Positions 36,236-49,616 of a stretch of DNA of 64,000 bases are shown here, piece after piece; position 1 is the stretch's first letter; every line of letters begins with the position of its first letter. Source of the stretch: Glebionis coronaria. Lineage: Eukaryota > Streptophyta > Magnoliopsida > Asterales > Asteraceae. The stretch covers positions 280,486,380 to 280,550,379 of the forward strand of contig CM046874.1 in assembly GCA_025667525.1 (NCBI GenBank). The letters run 5' to 3'. The notes beneath the pieces are model-generated. The model saw only the letters and a program-made list of their open reading frames with translations, was not told where the DNA came from and searched no databases. The position numbers and the translations under genes were made by a program.

Positions 36236-38888
36236 TCGATGCCCAACTGATTAGTCGATCTCCTAGTAGTTGCAAAGTTCCACTCGTGCTACGCCTTGTG
36301 TCTTGACAACCCGCGTGATCCGCATCTGCATATGCCGTAAGTGCAATCGAAGAGTCCTTCGAATACCAAAGTCCCCGATTAATGGTTCCTTTAAGATATC
36401 GAAAGATCCTTTTAACAGTAGCTAAGTGTAACTCAGTAGGCCTAGTTTGATACCTAGCACACATACATATAGCAAACTGAAGATCAGGTCGACTGGCTGT
36501 GATATACAGAAGAGTACCGATCATTCCACGATAAAGTGTCGGATCAACGGCAACTCCATGTGGATCTGCATCAAGCTTAGATTTTTACACCATTGGAGTA
36601 TCCATAGGGTCGCAAGATTCCATCTTATACTTCTTTAGCGATTCAAGGGCATACTTGGATTGATTGATAAAGATGCCTCTGGGACTCTGAGATATCTGAA
36701 GACCTAAGAAGAATGATACCTTGCCCATCATTGACATCTTAAACTTGGAAGACATGAGTGTCCCAAAATCGTCCGATAAGGTTTGGGTCGAGGCTGCAAA
36801 TATAATATCATCAACATATATTTGTACCATAATCATATCTTTACCTCGTTTCTGAATGAACAACGTGGGATCCACCTTTCCTTTTGCGAAGCCTTGCGTA
36901 ATGAGGAATTGTGACAATAGATCATACCATGCGCGAGGAGCTTGCTTCAACCCATAGAGAGCCTTCTTAAGCTTGTACACATGATTAGGATATTTAGGAT
37001 TCACAAAACCATCCGGCTGCTGAACATAGACCTCTTCCTTGATTTCACCATTCAGAAATGCCGTCTTCACATCCATCTGATAGTCGATCATATTCATATG
37101 GGCTGCATAAGCGAGGAATAGTCTAATGGCTTCCAAACGGGCAACAGGCGCAAAGGATTCCATAAAGTCGATGCCTAATAATTGCTTGTATCCACGAGCT
37201 ACTAGTCGAGCTTTGTTTTTCAGTATTCCGCCTAACTCATCGAGTTTCACCTTGTAAACCCATTTCAAAGTGAGTAACTGCACTTGATCCGGGCATGGGA
37301 CAAGTTCCCAAACTTCAAGACGTATGAATTCGTTAAGTTCTTCTTGCATAGCTTCTATCCAACAGGATTGAGTAAAAGCTTGTTGCCATGTCTTAGGTTC
37401 AACTTCAGTGAGAAAAGCATCAAAGTGACAAAACATTGCATTTTCTTGTAACTGACTTCGTGTGGATACCGGACGATTAGGGTCACCAATAATAGAATCT
37501 ATAGGATGATCCTTTGTCCACTTGCGGTCATGTTCACGAATCCGTGGATTGGAGTAAACTGTAGTAGGAGCTTCCTCTAAGGTGGACGACCCGGCTTGAT
37601 TAGGGTCGGGAATAGGTACACCAAAGAATGGAAGTTCACGCATTTGAGCGAATTCCAAATCGTGATCATCATCATCCTCTTCATCATCAATAGGCATGAC
37701 ATGGGTAGTTGAAATAGGTGTTGGTTGAGAATTACTTGTTGTAGGTATATCTTGACCAATTGTAGGTGAAGATGTATCTGATTGTGCAACGGTTGCTGGA
37801 GCGACAACTTCGGTTACCGGAGCTATTACCTCAGGTTCTGGAGCAACAATACTTGGAGGAGTAAAGATTTCATCAAAGAACGGTTGAAACAACGTATCCC
37901 ATTCAGTCCTAGAAGGTGGTGTAAATGATGATGAAGTAGGGTTGTTTGGGACAAGACCATAGCTAATGTTACTGGGTCCCATTTCATGAAGTGCGGGTTC
38001 AGAGCTGCTTTGTTCAGAAGCCATTGCTGTCAGCTCATCAAAATCAACATTCATAGTTTCGAGGATCTTGCGAGAGTTACGGTTGTAGATTCGGTATGCC
38101 TTCTTTGCGGGGGCGTAACCATTGAAAATACCAATATCAGCCTTTGGTTGAAGTTTTCCCAAATTGTCACCATCATTATTTGGATAGCAAAGAGAACCAA
38201 ATACATGAAGATATGATAAATCTGGTACTTTTCCATGGAGAAGCTCATAATGTGTTTTACCATGGCGTTTACGAATTAGTGACCGGTTTTGGGCGTACAC
38301 TGCTGTAGATACTGCTTCTACCCATAAAAACAATGGAGCCTTTGCGTAAATTAACATCGTTCGAGCAGCTTCCATAAGTGTGCGATTTCGCCTTTCAACG
38401 ACACCGTTTTGTTGTGGAATGCGTGCAACGGATGTTTCATGAGATATGCCAACTTCTTCATAATAATCACGCAAAATTTGATTCACAAATTCAGTTCCAT
38501 TATCTGTACGAGTGCGTCGGACAGTAGTGTTGAGACGCACTTGAATCATCTTGAGAAATCCGATGATGAATTTAGGTGCCTCATTTTTTGCTTTAAGAAA
38601 TTCCATCCATGTAAACCGAGAGTAATCATCGACAATGACGAGGATGTACTTTTTGCCACTAAGACTTTCAACACGCATTGGCCCACAAAGATCCATATGC
38701 AACAGATAAAGTTTCTCTCGGTTGGTGTCTTCAGTCTTGGGTTTGTAAGACTTCTTAGTGCTTTTCCCCATTGTACACGCGGAACACAAATGATCCTTGT
38801 GAAATGATAGTTTAGGAAGACCACGAACAAGTTCGTTTTTCGCCAAGTGATTAATAGCGTCAAAGTTAAGATGAGATAACCGTCGATG
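36236..38888 (-). pseudogene. Copia B integrase, reverse transcriptase and RNase H N-terminal half
   Basis: Integrase: HHCC cysteines in [10 protein letters not shown], then [18 protein letters not shown] and [58 protein letters not shown] and the catalytic [10 protein letters not shown] near 36800. RNase H starts after an in-frame TAA at 36585-36587 (TASRPDLQF, ADADHAGCQDTRRSTSG) and is cut by element C. A TAG at 38889-38891 separates it from the protease frame; it replaces a tryptophan codon of the conserved integrase zinc domain, a G-to-A change. Otherwise the frame is open for about 2.3 kb. Confidence 0.9.
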
Positions 38889-39302
38889 CTATAACCATGA
38901 CTTAGTCTTTGATGCTTTGGAGAGAAGACATACGGGAGAAGCGGCCATCATGTCTTGTAGAGACAAAGTATACAAATTATTCCCTCGAGTATCTTTCAAT
39001 AAATCAACCCCTTCCAAATTACGTATGAAGCAGGTATGCTCTCGAAAAGCAACTTCTAGGTTTGCATCACAAAATTTTCCCACAGAAAATAAGTTGTGAC
39101 CGAGACCTTCCACGTAATACACTCTTGAAATAATAACATTCCCAATATGATATTCACCATAACCCATTATCTTTGCAATATGATCATTTCCAAATCGAAC
39201 CGTACCAAGAAACTTGCTGACGAAATTTCTGAGCTGAGAGCGATCTCCGGTCATATGATTGGAGCAACCAGAGTCCAAATACCAGAGAACAATTTGGACC
39301 AC
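38889..39302 (-). pseudogene. Copia B protease and pre-integrase region
   Basis: WYLDSGCSNHMTGDRSQLRN is the copia aspartic protease active site. GLGHNLFSVGKFCD and the pre-integrase segment follow. It overlaps the end of the gag frame, from which it is offset by one base near 39290, most simply a small indel. The enzyme would cleave the gag-pol precursor. Confidence 0.85.
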
Positions 39303-42300
39303 CTGTTTTCAACAACAACAGTAGACAATGCATTGGAAACTATTGGTTCCGGAGTGTTAGCAGATACAGATAAAATATTATCAGAATTGCTAACAAGTTT
39401 GTGACCCTTAGATTTCCTGCGTTTTCTAATGTGAGTTTGAGCACTAACAGGTTTTACAGTTCCAACTTTCTTAGGTTTTGGATTATTCGCGGGCACTACA
39501 GTGGGAGTAGACCTATTTAAAGGGCACTTGTTTCCTACAGTAGTGTCAGTGTTCCTAGTTAAAGGACACGCTTGTGTTTTTGTAGCCTTGGTACTCCTAG
39601 TTAAAGGGCACGCTTTCTTCGTTGTAGTGGGAGTGATCCTAGTCAAAGGGCACGTGTTTCCTACTATAGTGAAAGTTCTACCAGTGGGGCGCCACATCCA
39701 ACCAACTTGGGTTAACACTTTCCCAGTCGGTTTCCATTCTAATCCATTTTTCCGGGCATACATCTCATTCACATGGTCAATAAGGCAAGAATCATGACGA
39801 CTAGAAAACATACATTCATTGCAATTCCAACATTTCAAATTAGAATTCACACTAGGCTTAGAACGCTGCACAACCGCAGAGCCTTTAGGTTTAGCTACAT
39901 GATTCTTTTTATTTAAAACAGAAATAACATTCCTAGGATGGGCTTCTACTTTCTTCTTCACTTGACTACTAGATGTGGGCAAGATCCTATCATTCTTCTT
40001 GTTTCTCTTAAGCTTAGATCTTTGAGCCTTAGTAGTGGTGCTTACTCCTGTAGAAGGCAACACGGGAATATTAGAAGCTGGTTTTGATTCCGCCTTATCT
40101 TTAGTGACCAAAGTTTGAGATGGTTTAGTCCTAGGGCCCTTGTTATGTGGTGTGACGGCTATTAGGTTCCTTTTGATTGCACTAGAGGACGATGCTGAGA
40201 CAGTGGCTGCGTTATCCACAACATTCTTACCTTTTAGAGTACGAAGTGTTTCTTTTAACTCAGCCAAGACCAGATTCTTATCACAAATTTGTTCCCTCAA
40301 ATCAGATATTTCCACCGACTTTCGATTCAATTGTTCAATCAATGATTGATTATGTGCAGTGGTATCAACACATGCGGGCTTTACTGAATCGAAGAGTCGT
40401 GTATTTTTCTGTTTTAAGTTATCAACTTTGGACAAAATCATGGAAACTCAATTATCTAGATCAAGTTTAAAATTCTCAGCGGCCTCAAGTACGTTCACAC
40501 AGTTAAGCTCCTTAGATTTCTCTATTTCTATCGGCAAAGATGTAGCAGCTTTGTCACTTGGCTGACGCTGTTTTGATTGTAAATTCAATTGGAAATTTTT
40601 TTCAAAGTTTACATCATCGATATTAACACCTTCGAATGACGTTTCAAAGATTTCTTGAATAAATTGTTGCTTGCATTCAAGCGAAATACAATGTGTTTGA
40701 ATCTCATCAAAACGTTTTGAAAGCGAAGAATATGAATCTTGAAGCTTTAAAAATTCAGCGTCAGATTCGTGACAAGTACTATCTACCACATTATCCACAG
40801 ATTCAACATTATGCACAATAGAATCATTATCAATACTTTTATTCACACAGACAGAGACTATATCATGAGACATCACTTGCTTCAGAAGCTGATCATTTTG
40901 GCGTGAAACCCGTTCTATTTCAAATAAACTATTTTCATAAGCATCATTCATTTCATTGAAAACACGTCTAACTTCTTCTATTTCCAAAAGCAAATCTTGA
41001 TCAAGATTACTAAGACAAGCTTTAACATTGTCTACAAACGGAACAATTTCGTTTCGGAACGCAGCTCTAGTGTGCTCAAAGTTCCATTCACCTTCCGTTA
41101 TGGCCGAAGCCGTCGTACGTTCCAAAATGACCTTGTCAACATCGGCTAAGTGTTGGTGAACCGCATTTAAGTTAACGGATGCCTTGCTTACCGGTGGAAT
41201 TAACTTTGTGAAATCCGTTTTGACAAGTGTAGGAGACGTACTAGGAAGGTTTTCATTTGACAAACTTTGGGGCACAAGAACTGTTAATTCTGCTAATTCC
41301 TTTTGTAAGTGAATGCGTGTCTTTTTCGAAAATTGATCTTTGTTATGTTGATCATAATCAATTGTATGGAATTTTGAGAGCATTTTAGAATGAGTTGCAT
41401 CCGCAAGTGATTGTGTCTCCTCAGTACTACGAATAAAAGGTGCTTCTTTCGATTTGCCAATTATGTTCATATCATAAAGACCGGGAATATATTCCTGAGC
41501 TTGTTTTACATAACCGGGATTAGGTGGTAAATCTTGAAGACGCTTAAGTTCGAGTTCTTTAAATGATTTAGTTAAAAGATGAACCTTTTCTGTGGAAGCG
41601 TATTGTTTTAAAAGCTGTTGTTCCTTGAATTTAAGAAGTTTGGTAGCATTAATTTCTGATTCAACCTTTTTAGACTCGAGAGTTTCGAAATCCATTTTAA
41701 GTTTCTGAAAATCATTGACAACCGACTCTTTTGCTTTTAATTCATTGGAAAGAATAGCTTTTAATGATTCTATTTCTTTCAAGTGTTCAATTTTTTCAAA
41801 ACGAAATTGGTCAAATTCAGAACATGTTATTTTCTCTGCTTGAGGGACCATTTCAAAAGTTTTGACCTTTTCTTTATGCAACGCAAGCTTAGCAGTTAGG
41901 GTGGAATTCGTATCTACGGATTGTCTGAGTGCCATATGCATTTGATCAATAATATGTTTAGGCACCATGACCAAATCATGTTGAGCATAAGATTCCATAC
42001 CCGTCGTAGCATTTGGTTGAGGTTCACTCAAATGTGTAGGATTGGGTACCACATCATTTGAGTTACTAGTTCCCAAATGCTTTTCGAGGTTGTCATTTTC
42101 ATGCCCAACTTGATGTTGGTTATCATCAATATTATTAGATGTGGTTGGTACCTCACTGACGACATCAGAACCGTAGTGAGAGAGATTAGCAACGAGAGCA
42201 GCTTGGGCAGAGTGAATGTCATCACAATCCGAATCGTATGCATCAAGATTGTCCGCTTGATAAGCTGCATTAGAAGTGGAAACGACTACAATGCCTTCAG

Positions 42301-43566
42301 TATCTGCTGCCCCTGGGTCTGCAAGAAATGCTAACTCCTCTGAATCCAAGATCTTCCCCTTAGACTGAGCATCAACCAAATACATCTTCTCACGAAACCA
42401 TGCATCATCCCTTCTCCTCCTTGGTTGAGTGCATTCCCTAGCCATATGACCTTGTCCTCGGCAATTGTTGCAAGTCACAACCTTTTTAGGACCAATAGGA
42501 CTTCCATTTCCACTAGCTTGAGAAGTCAAAGCTTGATTGTTCCCAGTCCTTGTAGGAGGTCCATATGAATTTTGCCTTCCCTGAATAGGTTGCTCCGTCA
42601 CTTGACCATCTTGAACAGTGGCTTGTTGTCGAGGATTTGAAGAGGTGCGGGGCTGATTGTTTGTTGGTGGAAATCCTCTATTTGCAACAAGTTTTGACAA
42701 GTAAGCAGTGAGATGGTTTAGAACATCAGCTGGCGTATCATTTGGAGTAAAGACCGGTGCTTGGATTGGTGGAAGTTCATTAGAGTAGAAAGCTTGTGCT
42801 GGTTGTACTTCTATTGGAAAATATCCTTGCTGAGGAGTATATCCCATTGGAGAAGTGTTGGCTTGTGATGGTGATGTCTGATATGTTGGTTGTTGTGGAA
42901 AAGATTGTTGATGAACACTTTGTTGATATGCTTGTTGTGGCATCATTAGTGGTGGATAAGATGGTTGCTGTGGTTGCTGATAGTTGTGTGGTGGTGGCTG
43001 CTGCAAGTATGATGGTTGCTGATAAGTATAAGCCATGTTTTGTTGAGAAGCATACATTGCAAGTGGATCATGAACTTGAGGAGTAGACAATCGAGCCTCG
43101 ATCACATGGCATTCGTGTTGTTGAAGAAAGGCTTGAAGTTGATCCACATTGGTGTTATGCAAGTCCTTGGCCAATTTAACATCCGTCACGTATTTTTTCC
43201 ATTCTGGAGGAAGAGTGTTCAAATACTTGGTGTTCAATTGAAAGGTAGGAATTGCCATGCCATAGATATTAAGCTCATTCAACAATAGGGTGAATCTCAG
43301 ATAGTAATCATTGAGAGTCTCCCCTGGAACATAGGCAAACTTATCAAAAGTATCATAAATCTTACACTCTTGTTCTTGTTTAGTTAACGAGGTGCCTTGC
43401 ATGAGAACATGAATTCTATCCCATAAATCTTTGGCAACTTTATATTTGCTGACGAGTTTGTAGACATCTGGAGGAAGGGCTTGGAGAATGATGTTTGTAG
43501 CATACTTATCACATTTATCTTGAATCTTCATATCTCCAGTCAATTCACCCGTTGTGGGAGGATGAT
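39251..43566 (-). pseudogene. Copia B gag, 5'-truncated, one in-frame stop
   Basis: Open from the D insertion junction (HPPTTGELTGDMK) to 40448, where a TGA interrupts; the same frame continues from 40441 to 39251, about 1,430 residues in all. Capsid-like domain in the first ~160 residues (ATNIILQALPP, GETLNDYYLRF), a Gln/Pro-rich segment (residues ~160-250), the CCHC knuckle CNNCRGQGHMAREC (~358-371), then a very long coiled coil (~520-1000). The tail has a second Cys/His cluster (CWNCNECMFSSRHDSC) and four tandem 14-residue CPLTR repeats. Gag of this size is typical of SIRE/Maximus-like elements. Confidence 0.88.
39485..39652 (-). repeat. 42-bp tandem repeat coding for four CPLTR units
   Basis: Four head-to-tail 42-bp units in the B gag tail, each giving 14 residues starting CPLTR or CPLNR followed by a Thr/Lys-rich stretch. 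Related copia proteins carry the CPLTR motif, but I recall it singly or spaced; here it is a regular array. The unit number may vary among copies. Confidence 0.85.
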
Positions 43567-46438
43567 GTAGTGTTTTTGCTACCCTTTAGGAAAAGAGCAA
43601 CAAAAGTGGCAAGTATTAAGTGTCGGTTTAGGAAAACCAAGCACTAATGACCAATTAAGTTCGTTCTCAAGGAGGCTAGTGTGTTAGGTGTGTAATGATA
43701 TGGATTAATTTGTGATTATATTTGAGAAAGAAAAATAGAAAAGGGATTAGAAGAGAATGACGGTTATCAAGACGGATTAAACTAATTCTAAAAAGGCGTA
43801 CACGTAAAGTCGTAAAAACCACCAAAATTAAAATTTTAACCTAAAAATTTCTAAGAAAATACCAAAAATCCCTAATAATATTCTAAGAGTTTACAAAAAA
43901 TCAAAACTTGCAAAAACCTTTTAATTAATTAGATAATGACTTTTTAATGCTAATAAAAGCCCTAAAAATCAAAATTAATTATTAAAAAGCCCTAAACAAG
44001 ATTTTAAAGTTTGTAAACCTCAAAAATACTCTAATTAAGCTAAAAACTATTTTTCAAAATTTTAAAACCAATTAAAACTATTTTTAAACAATTAAAAACT
44101 CCTAAAATCAATTAAATTTTAAATTAATTCTAGAAAATAATTGAAAAGTTGCAAAAATATTTGGAAAGTTGCAAAAATACTAATTAAGTGTTTAGAACCT
44201 AGGAAAAATATAAAAACCTAGAAAATCAGACTTTTAATTTTTAATAATAAAATAATATTAAAATAATATTAAAAATCCAAAAATTATAAAAAATTCTAAA
44301 AACTTGAAAACTAGCTTAATTTAACCAAAATAACTCAGAAATGAAAGTGAAATTACCTAAATACCCCTATTGGGCCTAGAAAATGGGCCAAACCCAAAAC
44401 AGTCCCTTATTGGGCTGAATTAAGGCCCAATAAGAAAAAGTGTTCAAAATAAGCCCAAAAAGCACAGGTTGACTCAAAATTTGATTTTAAACAACTTTTT
44501 CCAAAGGCCCAAAAGCTGAAAATGTGAAATAAGCCAACTTATAATAAGCAGCTTATTCTTAATGGGCTTTTAAGCCCATTAAGCCATAAGCTGATGCCAT
44601 AAGCTAAAAATGAACACACAAGCTTCTTTTGACCTAACAAAGACTTCTGCAAAAAGAATTTTCAAATAAGCCCACTTAATAAGCCAGAAACAGTTCACAA
44701 ACTTATTCACAAAACGACAAAATAGTCGTTTTTATGATCTAGACCACCTCAGAAGCTGATTCAAGTTGCAAAATGTTTCTTATGACAAAACTAAGCTTAA
44801 TAATCAAAAACCTTTCAAATAAGCACACTCAATAAGCTGGAAAGTCAATTAAGCACTTATGTTAAAAGTCAAACAAGTTGGTTTTCTAGTAAAAAGTCAA
44901 AGTCAAAGTCTCATAAGCTCCAGTTTACTTAAATGGGTCAAATAATGAAAATCTATCACAAAAAATAAGTTGTTGCAAGTCAGAATAAGCTAGAATAGCT
45001 TATTGATAAGCTGATGACAAAATTGCACTAGCAAGGGCTAGTTTTGGATATTGAGCAGTGGAAACTTTTTCCACTGCTTGACTATTTTGACTTTTTGTCT
45101 TTAGTGAATTTTTTTGAGATTCAGATTTCACAAAGGCACCCAAATGATCTTTGGATCAAAAAGAGTCAATCACAATCAAAATAACACAATCACTAACACC
45201 CAATTGATACAGTCTAATCAATCAATCATCAGACATGATACAGACATGAACAATAAGCAGTTTAGCACTTATGAGCAGTTTTAGCACAAATCAGCCAGCC
45301 AAATTCAACCAAATGCACACACAAGCTATAATAAACTCCAATAAGCAAGTCTAAACAGGTTTCATGCACTGGTTCAAAGAATTAAGCAAGATTCAAGCAA
45401 TGAAAGTTACTGATGAACACTAACACATGCAGTTTCTACTTTTGCTGATGTATTTGACACACAAGCCAATTTCAACACCTCAAATCTTTCAAACAGGTTA
45501 TATTAACTTTGTTTAAACCACTTTTATCCCTAAGCATGCATACACACTAAGTGTTCCCAAAATCCTAGGTCAAAACAAGCAGAAACAAGGTCTATATAGC
45601 AGATTGTTTAATCCAAGTGTTCAAACCCAAAAACATGCAGCAAAACACTCTCAAACAAAGGTATAACAGATACAAAGCATAAACAACAACTTCCCTTAAC
45701 ACAATAACAAGTTACAAGCATAAACCAGTAGACCCAAACACCCCTTTAACTTTTTCAAATCAAAATTTTCAAAAGCACAATGAGATTTCAGGCCAACCAA
45801 GCATCAATTAACACTAAAACAAGTATAATAAACAGATTCAAGCAAGAACAAGCCACAAAATTCACAAGAACACAAGTTTCATACAAATATCACCAAAAAT
45901 CACAATTTAAGCAGATTTTGAGATTAAGTATGCAAACCTCATGGATGTACATCCACACCCACTAATTTTGAGCTTATGTGCTAGCAAGAACAAGCACAAG
46001 CTTCCACAATAAGCCTGCTCAGATTGAACAAGGGTTAAGCACAATATCATAAAAATTAGAAACTATGAAAAACTTGATTAATGCAAACTTGTTACCCCAC
46101 ACTTGATTATCCCCAAGTTATAAGCCTCACCACACCTTAACCAACTCAGTTAGGATGCTATGATCAGCCCTATAGCCCAAGAATTCCAAGATTGGAACAA
46201 GACTTAGCAAAATATCAAGAAAATGAGGAAATATGCAAACTTTTGCACACTCCTCTTTTGAAAACAGGTTTTGAACTTAAGAACTAACAAGCATATAACA
46301 AATGAAAGCAGTAAATAAGATTGGCCAATGACTTTTCTTCAAGATTTCAAACTCAATTTCATTATCTTAGAAATAGGATTTACAGAAACTTGAACCAAGG
46401 AAAAATCAAAAGCAGGAATAAATGTAATGAGCTAGACC

Positions 46439-46447
46439 CTTTATATA
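46439..46447 (-). promoter_or_regulatory. TATA box of the element D LTR
   Basis: TATATAAAG on the minus strand, about 1.35 kb into the LTR, equivalent to 14816-14824 in element A. Confidence 0.6.
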
Positions 46448-47770
46448 GAGGGTGTACATGGTCCTAGAAAGCTGAAAAATGTGAAAACCCTAGGCTTGAT
46501 CTTCCAAAATTTCCCTTGTGGAAATTTGAAATCTTGAGCTCATGTGACTTATCTTGGACGTTTGTGGAGTGTATAGCTGTTGGAATTACATCCAATGGCT
46601 CTTGTGAAGCTTAGAAAGTAAGCAAGTCTATGGGACGTTGGATTTGCTTCACTGTTTTGTCTTCTTCTCCAAGGGTGGGACAAGGGTTTAACATGTGACA
46701 TGGGTGATGATGTGGCATAGGGTTTAAGGATTTGGATGTGTTTATGTTGACCTTAATCATCAATCTGGACACTTTGGTGGCTTAATTTTAAGCAGTTTAG
46801 AAAAACCCAATTTGGATTATGAATGCCAAGAACATGGGTTTGATCTGTTTTAGTTTTTAAACCAGGTGTTAGGCGCCATAATTAACTTAATAAATTAAGT
46901 TAGTTATGGCTGGTGTGAGTGGATTGGTGATATGGAAGGAAGGAGAGCTGCCATTGGTTGAAAAGAGATAGTGGGGCACGTGTCACCACTGGGTTGGTTA
47001 AGGTAAGTATTATGTCTGGCCAACATTAGTCCCTTGTTTCCCTTCTTCTTGTCTTTTCAGTTGTAAAAGCTATCAACGTTAAAACTTAGCCTTATCAACT
47101 TTTGCATTTTTGCATTTTTGGCCCATAAACTTTTACAAAATGAATTCAGGGGTATTTCTTGCCATATTTGAATTCTTCAAGGGCTGGTTTGGTATTTTCT
47201 TCAATGATAATGGTCTAGACTTGCATAAGTGACATTTGGGAGGACTGAAATTACCAAGTCTTGATGATTGAGGGACCATTTTTGCCAAATGTTGAAAGTT
47301 GAGGGTCCTTTGTGTAATTTTGGATTTTTCAAAGGACCAAACTTGTCATTTCTTGTACTTTGAAGGACTTCATGATGTATTTGACTTTGTGGATGATATT
47401 GGTTGACAATTTAGCTTTGTTAAGGGGCTAAACTTGCCAAATCTTCAAAGTGGAGGGCCCTTTTTGTAATTTTGACAAACTTTAGGGACCAAACTTGTAA
47501 TTATGAGGATACAAGGGTATAAAGTGTTAATTCTTCATAATTGGAGGACCCTTCTTCATAATTCTTCAAATCTTCAAGGGTTGGTCTTGGGAAAGTCTTC
47601 ACTAGGGCTTGGTTCATTGTGCGGCTTCGTTTCCCGTGTTCGTTTTTGCATGATTCTTGTGATCTTTTGTCATTTTCTCAATATCCGTACCTAAAATACA
47701 CAAGCAACAAACACAAGCATATATTTGGGTATTTTGATGATATTTAATGCATTTTAAGCCCAATTTGGAC

Positions 47771-47800
47771 GATGAGACTATGTATAAAAGCAGTCTCATC
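47771..47800 (-). repeat. LTR-terminal hairpin, element D
   Basis: GATGAGACT and AGTCTCATC arms with a 12-nt loop containing TATAAAA, beginning one base inside the LTR. The same structure is at 13606-13635; copy 1 has a covarying stem. Confidence 0.8.
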
Positions 47801-47801
47801 A

Positions 47802-49616
47802 CTCCCCCATACTAAACCATTGCCGTGCCCTCACGCAATGCTAGAATAAAGTATCAAAGCATCTCCAAAATTCATTTTATTCACTTTATTGAACGATAAA
47901 CTACTATTATTACTACTACTTGTGTTATAGACATAATGTATGATTTTCATCGCAAAATGGGACGTTTAGGTTCATAGAATAAGAACACGTGAATGGTTCG
48001 TTAGAAATAAATTCATCGTCCTCGATTTTCACTCCAATTCCATGCCAAGCGTGCAACGAGATCATTGTCATTATAAGTTAGTAATGCTAACACTACTCAT
48101 ATGCCCTAATCACGTACTTATCCTCCCATTATTCCTAAGTTGTATCTCTTATATTTTATGATGTCTTGAATGTTTCACGAGGATACATTGTTTGACTTAT
48201 GCGATAATAGAGATTTAGGTCTAAAAATAGAGTCCTAACGGTGTAACTAAGACCATCAAATCAATAACCCTTCCTAATAGACAACGATGTTAAAAAATTA
48301 AGTTGACAAGAAGAATCGATAAACACGGTTTTATAACGGTTTTGAACATGAGACTTATTACCAAGACTTTTATACGCCCCCTAACGGAAGGGCCTTATTA
48401 TCTTTGGTTTACGTCCATCTTTTATTCAACTTCTCCATGAAGCTTTTATTATGACTTTGGTCTTGCCTTGCCTTTTATTATCCGCCTCATCGGTGGTTTT
48501 ATTAGCCAAAGACGTATATCCTCACGCTAAAGCGAATTTTGGATCTTTAAAGCTTCGAAGATTAAGGCTTGATTCACTTTCAATTTTGCATAGATTTTAG
48601 GCCTTGTGGGGCTTCAAATTGTTTGCTTGATTTAGGTGAGCACTTGAAATCTTATTATTGGGTGAAGCTTTTGATTATTCGGGTGCCAATACTTCAAAAC
48701 CGTGACGCTGGCGATACCTTAATGTCTTCCCAATTTAATTACACGGAAGCTACTAGAAAAGACTAGAAACCTAACAATCCTAACAAAACCGCTAAGTCAA
48801 TATTTATTAAGCAAAAAATATTTACAAGCGAAGGGAGAATAAGCAAACAACGAGAACACATGAGTTTTTGAAAGAATACGAGTACTCTACGTTTAGCATA
48901 GTAACTTATAATTAACTCTATCATTTCTCGTCCTCATTTAAGAGACTTAGCCTAATGTGTAGTTAAAGAACCCAAGCTAAGTGCTCAACACGCACGGTCG
49001 AGTCAAAAATTACTCTTATTCTCGCCATCGGAAAATCTACATTCGTGTCTTCAAACACTTATAAAACATGAGAAAAATTTTAAAATTTGGCCATTTTTAG
49101 CCTAATTTTGCAACAAAAATGATAAACAAAACATAAACTTTGGAAAGCGTGAAGGTTTGGCAAGGCAAGTATCTATTCACCCCCCCATACTAAAGTAAAA
49201 CATTGTCCTCAATGTTTCGAGTCTAGGGGTGCAAACACCCCCATACTAGAGACGTAGTCGACTGCCTAATCTAGCATGGAAAGGGTGTAACCAATAAATT
49301 TAAAGCCGTTTATGAAGTGTGCTAAAAACCTAAGGTTAGAACAATCAAGGATATATCATGGATATTGAGAAATGTCTCCAAAGCAAACGATCGAGTGCTC
49401 CCATAAAACGAACACGAGAGGCTCCAATCGTGAAGATCATGATCTAAAAACCACAATTCACAAACAACCACGGAACAAAGGTTGGAAGGGCACAAATCCC
49501 CACACGTAAGCTACATTAGAAAGCGATAATATGTACATAGGATAAGCATGGGACTCCCCCACGAGGCTCCTCGTTTTTGATTACCGAGTCATGAGCTCGA
49601 CTCGATCCCCTCAATA
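47802..49616 (-). other. Non-coding 3' region of element D
   Basis: Reverse counterpart of 11765-13604. No ORF. It contains the terminal purine tract (CCCCCATACTAAA on the plus strand, 47804-47816) and, 1.4 kb away, the conserved hairpin with a second such tract (49178-49217). Confidence 0.75.

Larger units (their letters stand above)
20225..43566 (-). mobile_element. Ty1/copia (SIRE/Maximus-like) retrotransposon B, interrupted by C and cut by D
   Basis: Minus-strand gag (43566-39251), protease (39302), integrase-RT (38888-36585), RNase H (36524-36236 and 24168-23768). Polyprotein order with integrase before RT is diagnostic for Ty1/copia. The long gag with coiled coil and the RT sequence suggest SIRE/Maximus. 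Element C sits in RNase H with a 5-bp duplication; D's LTR ends inside gag, so B's gag start and 5' LTR are displaced beyond the right window edge. The left boundary is uncertain. B is inactive: two interruptions plus one frameshift and three in-frame stops. Confidence 0.8.
43567..47801 (-). repeat. 3' LTR of Athila-type element D
   Basis: 4,235 bp. On the minus strand it starts TGATGAGACTGC (47801) and ends CACTACA at 43567, where copia B gag begins at once, so the junction defines the LTR end for this family. TATA box at 46439-46447, terminal hairpin at 47771-47800, and many AATAAGC words (about 44400-45360). No credible ORF. Confidence 0.88.
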
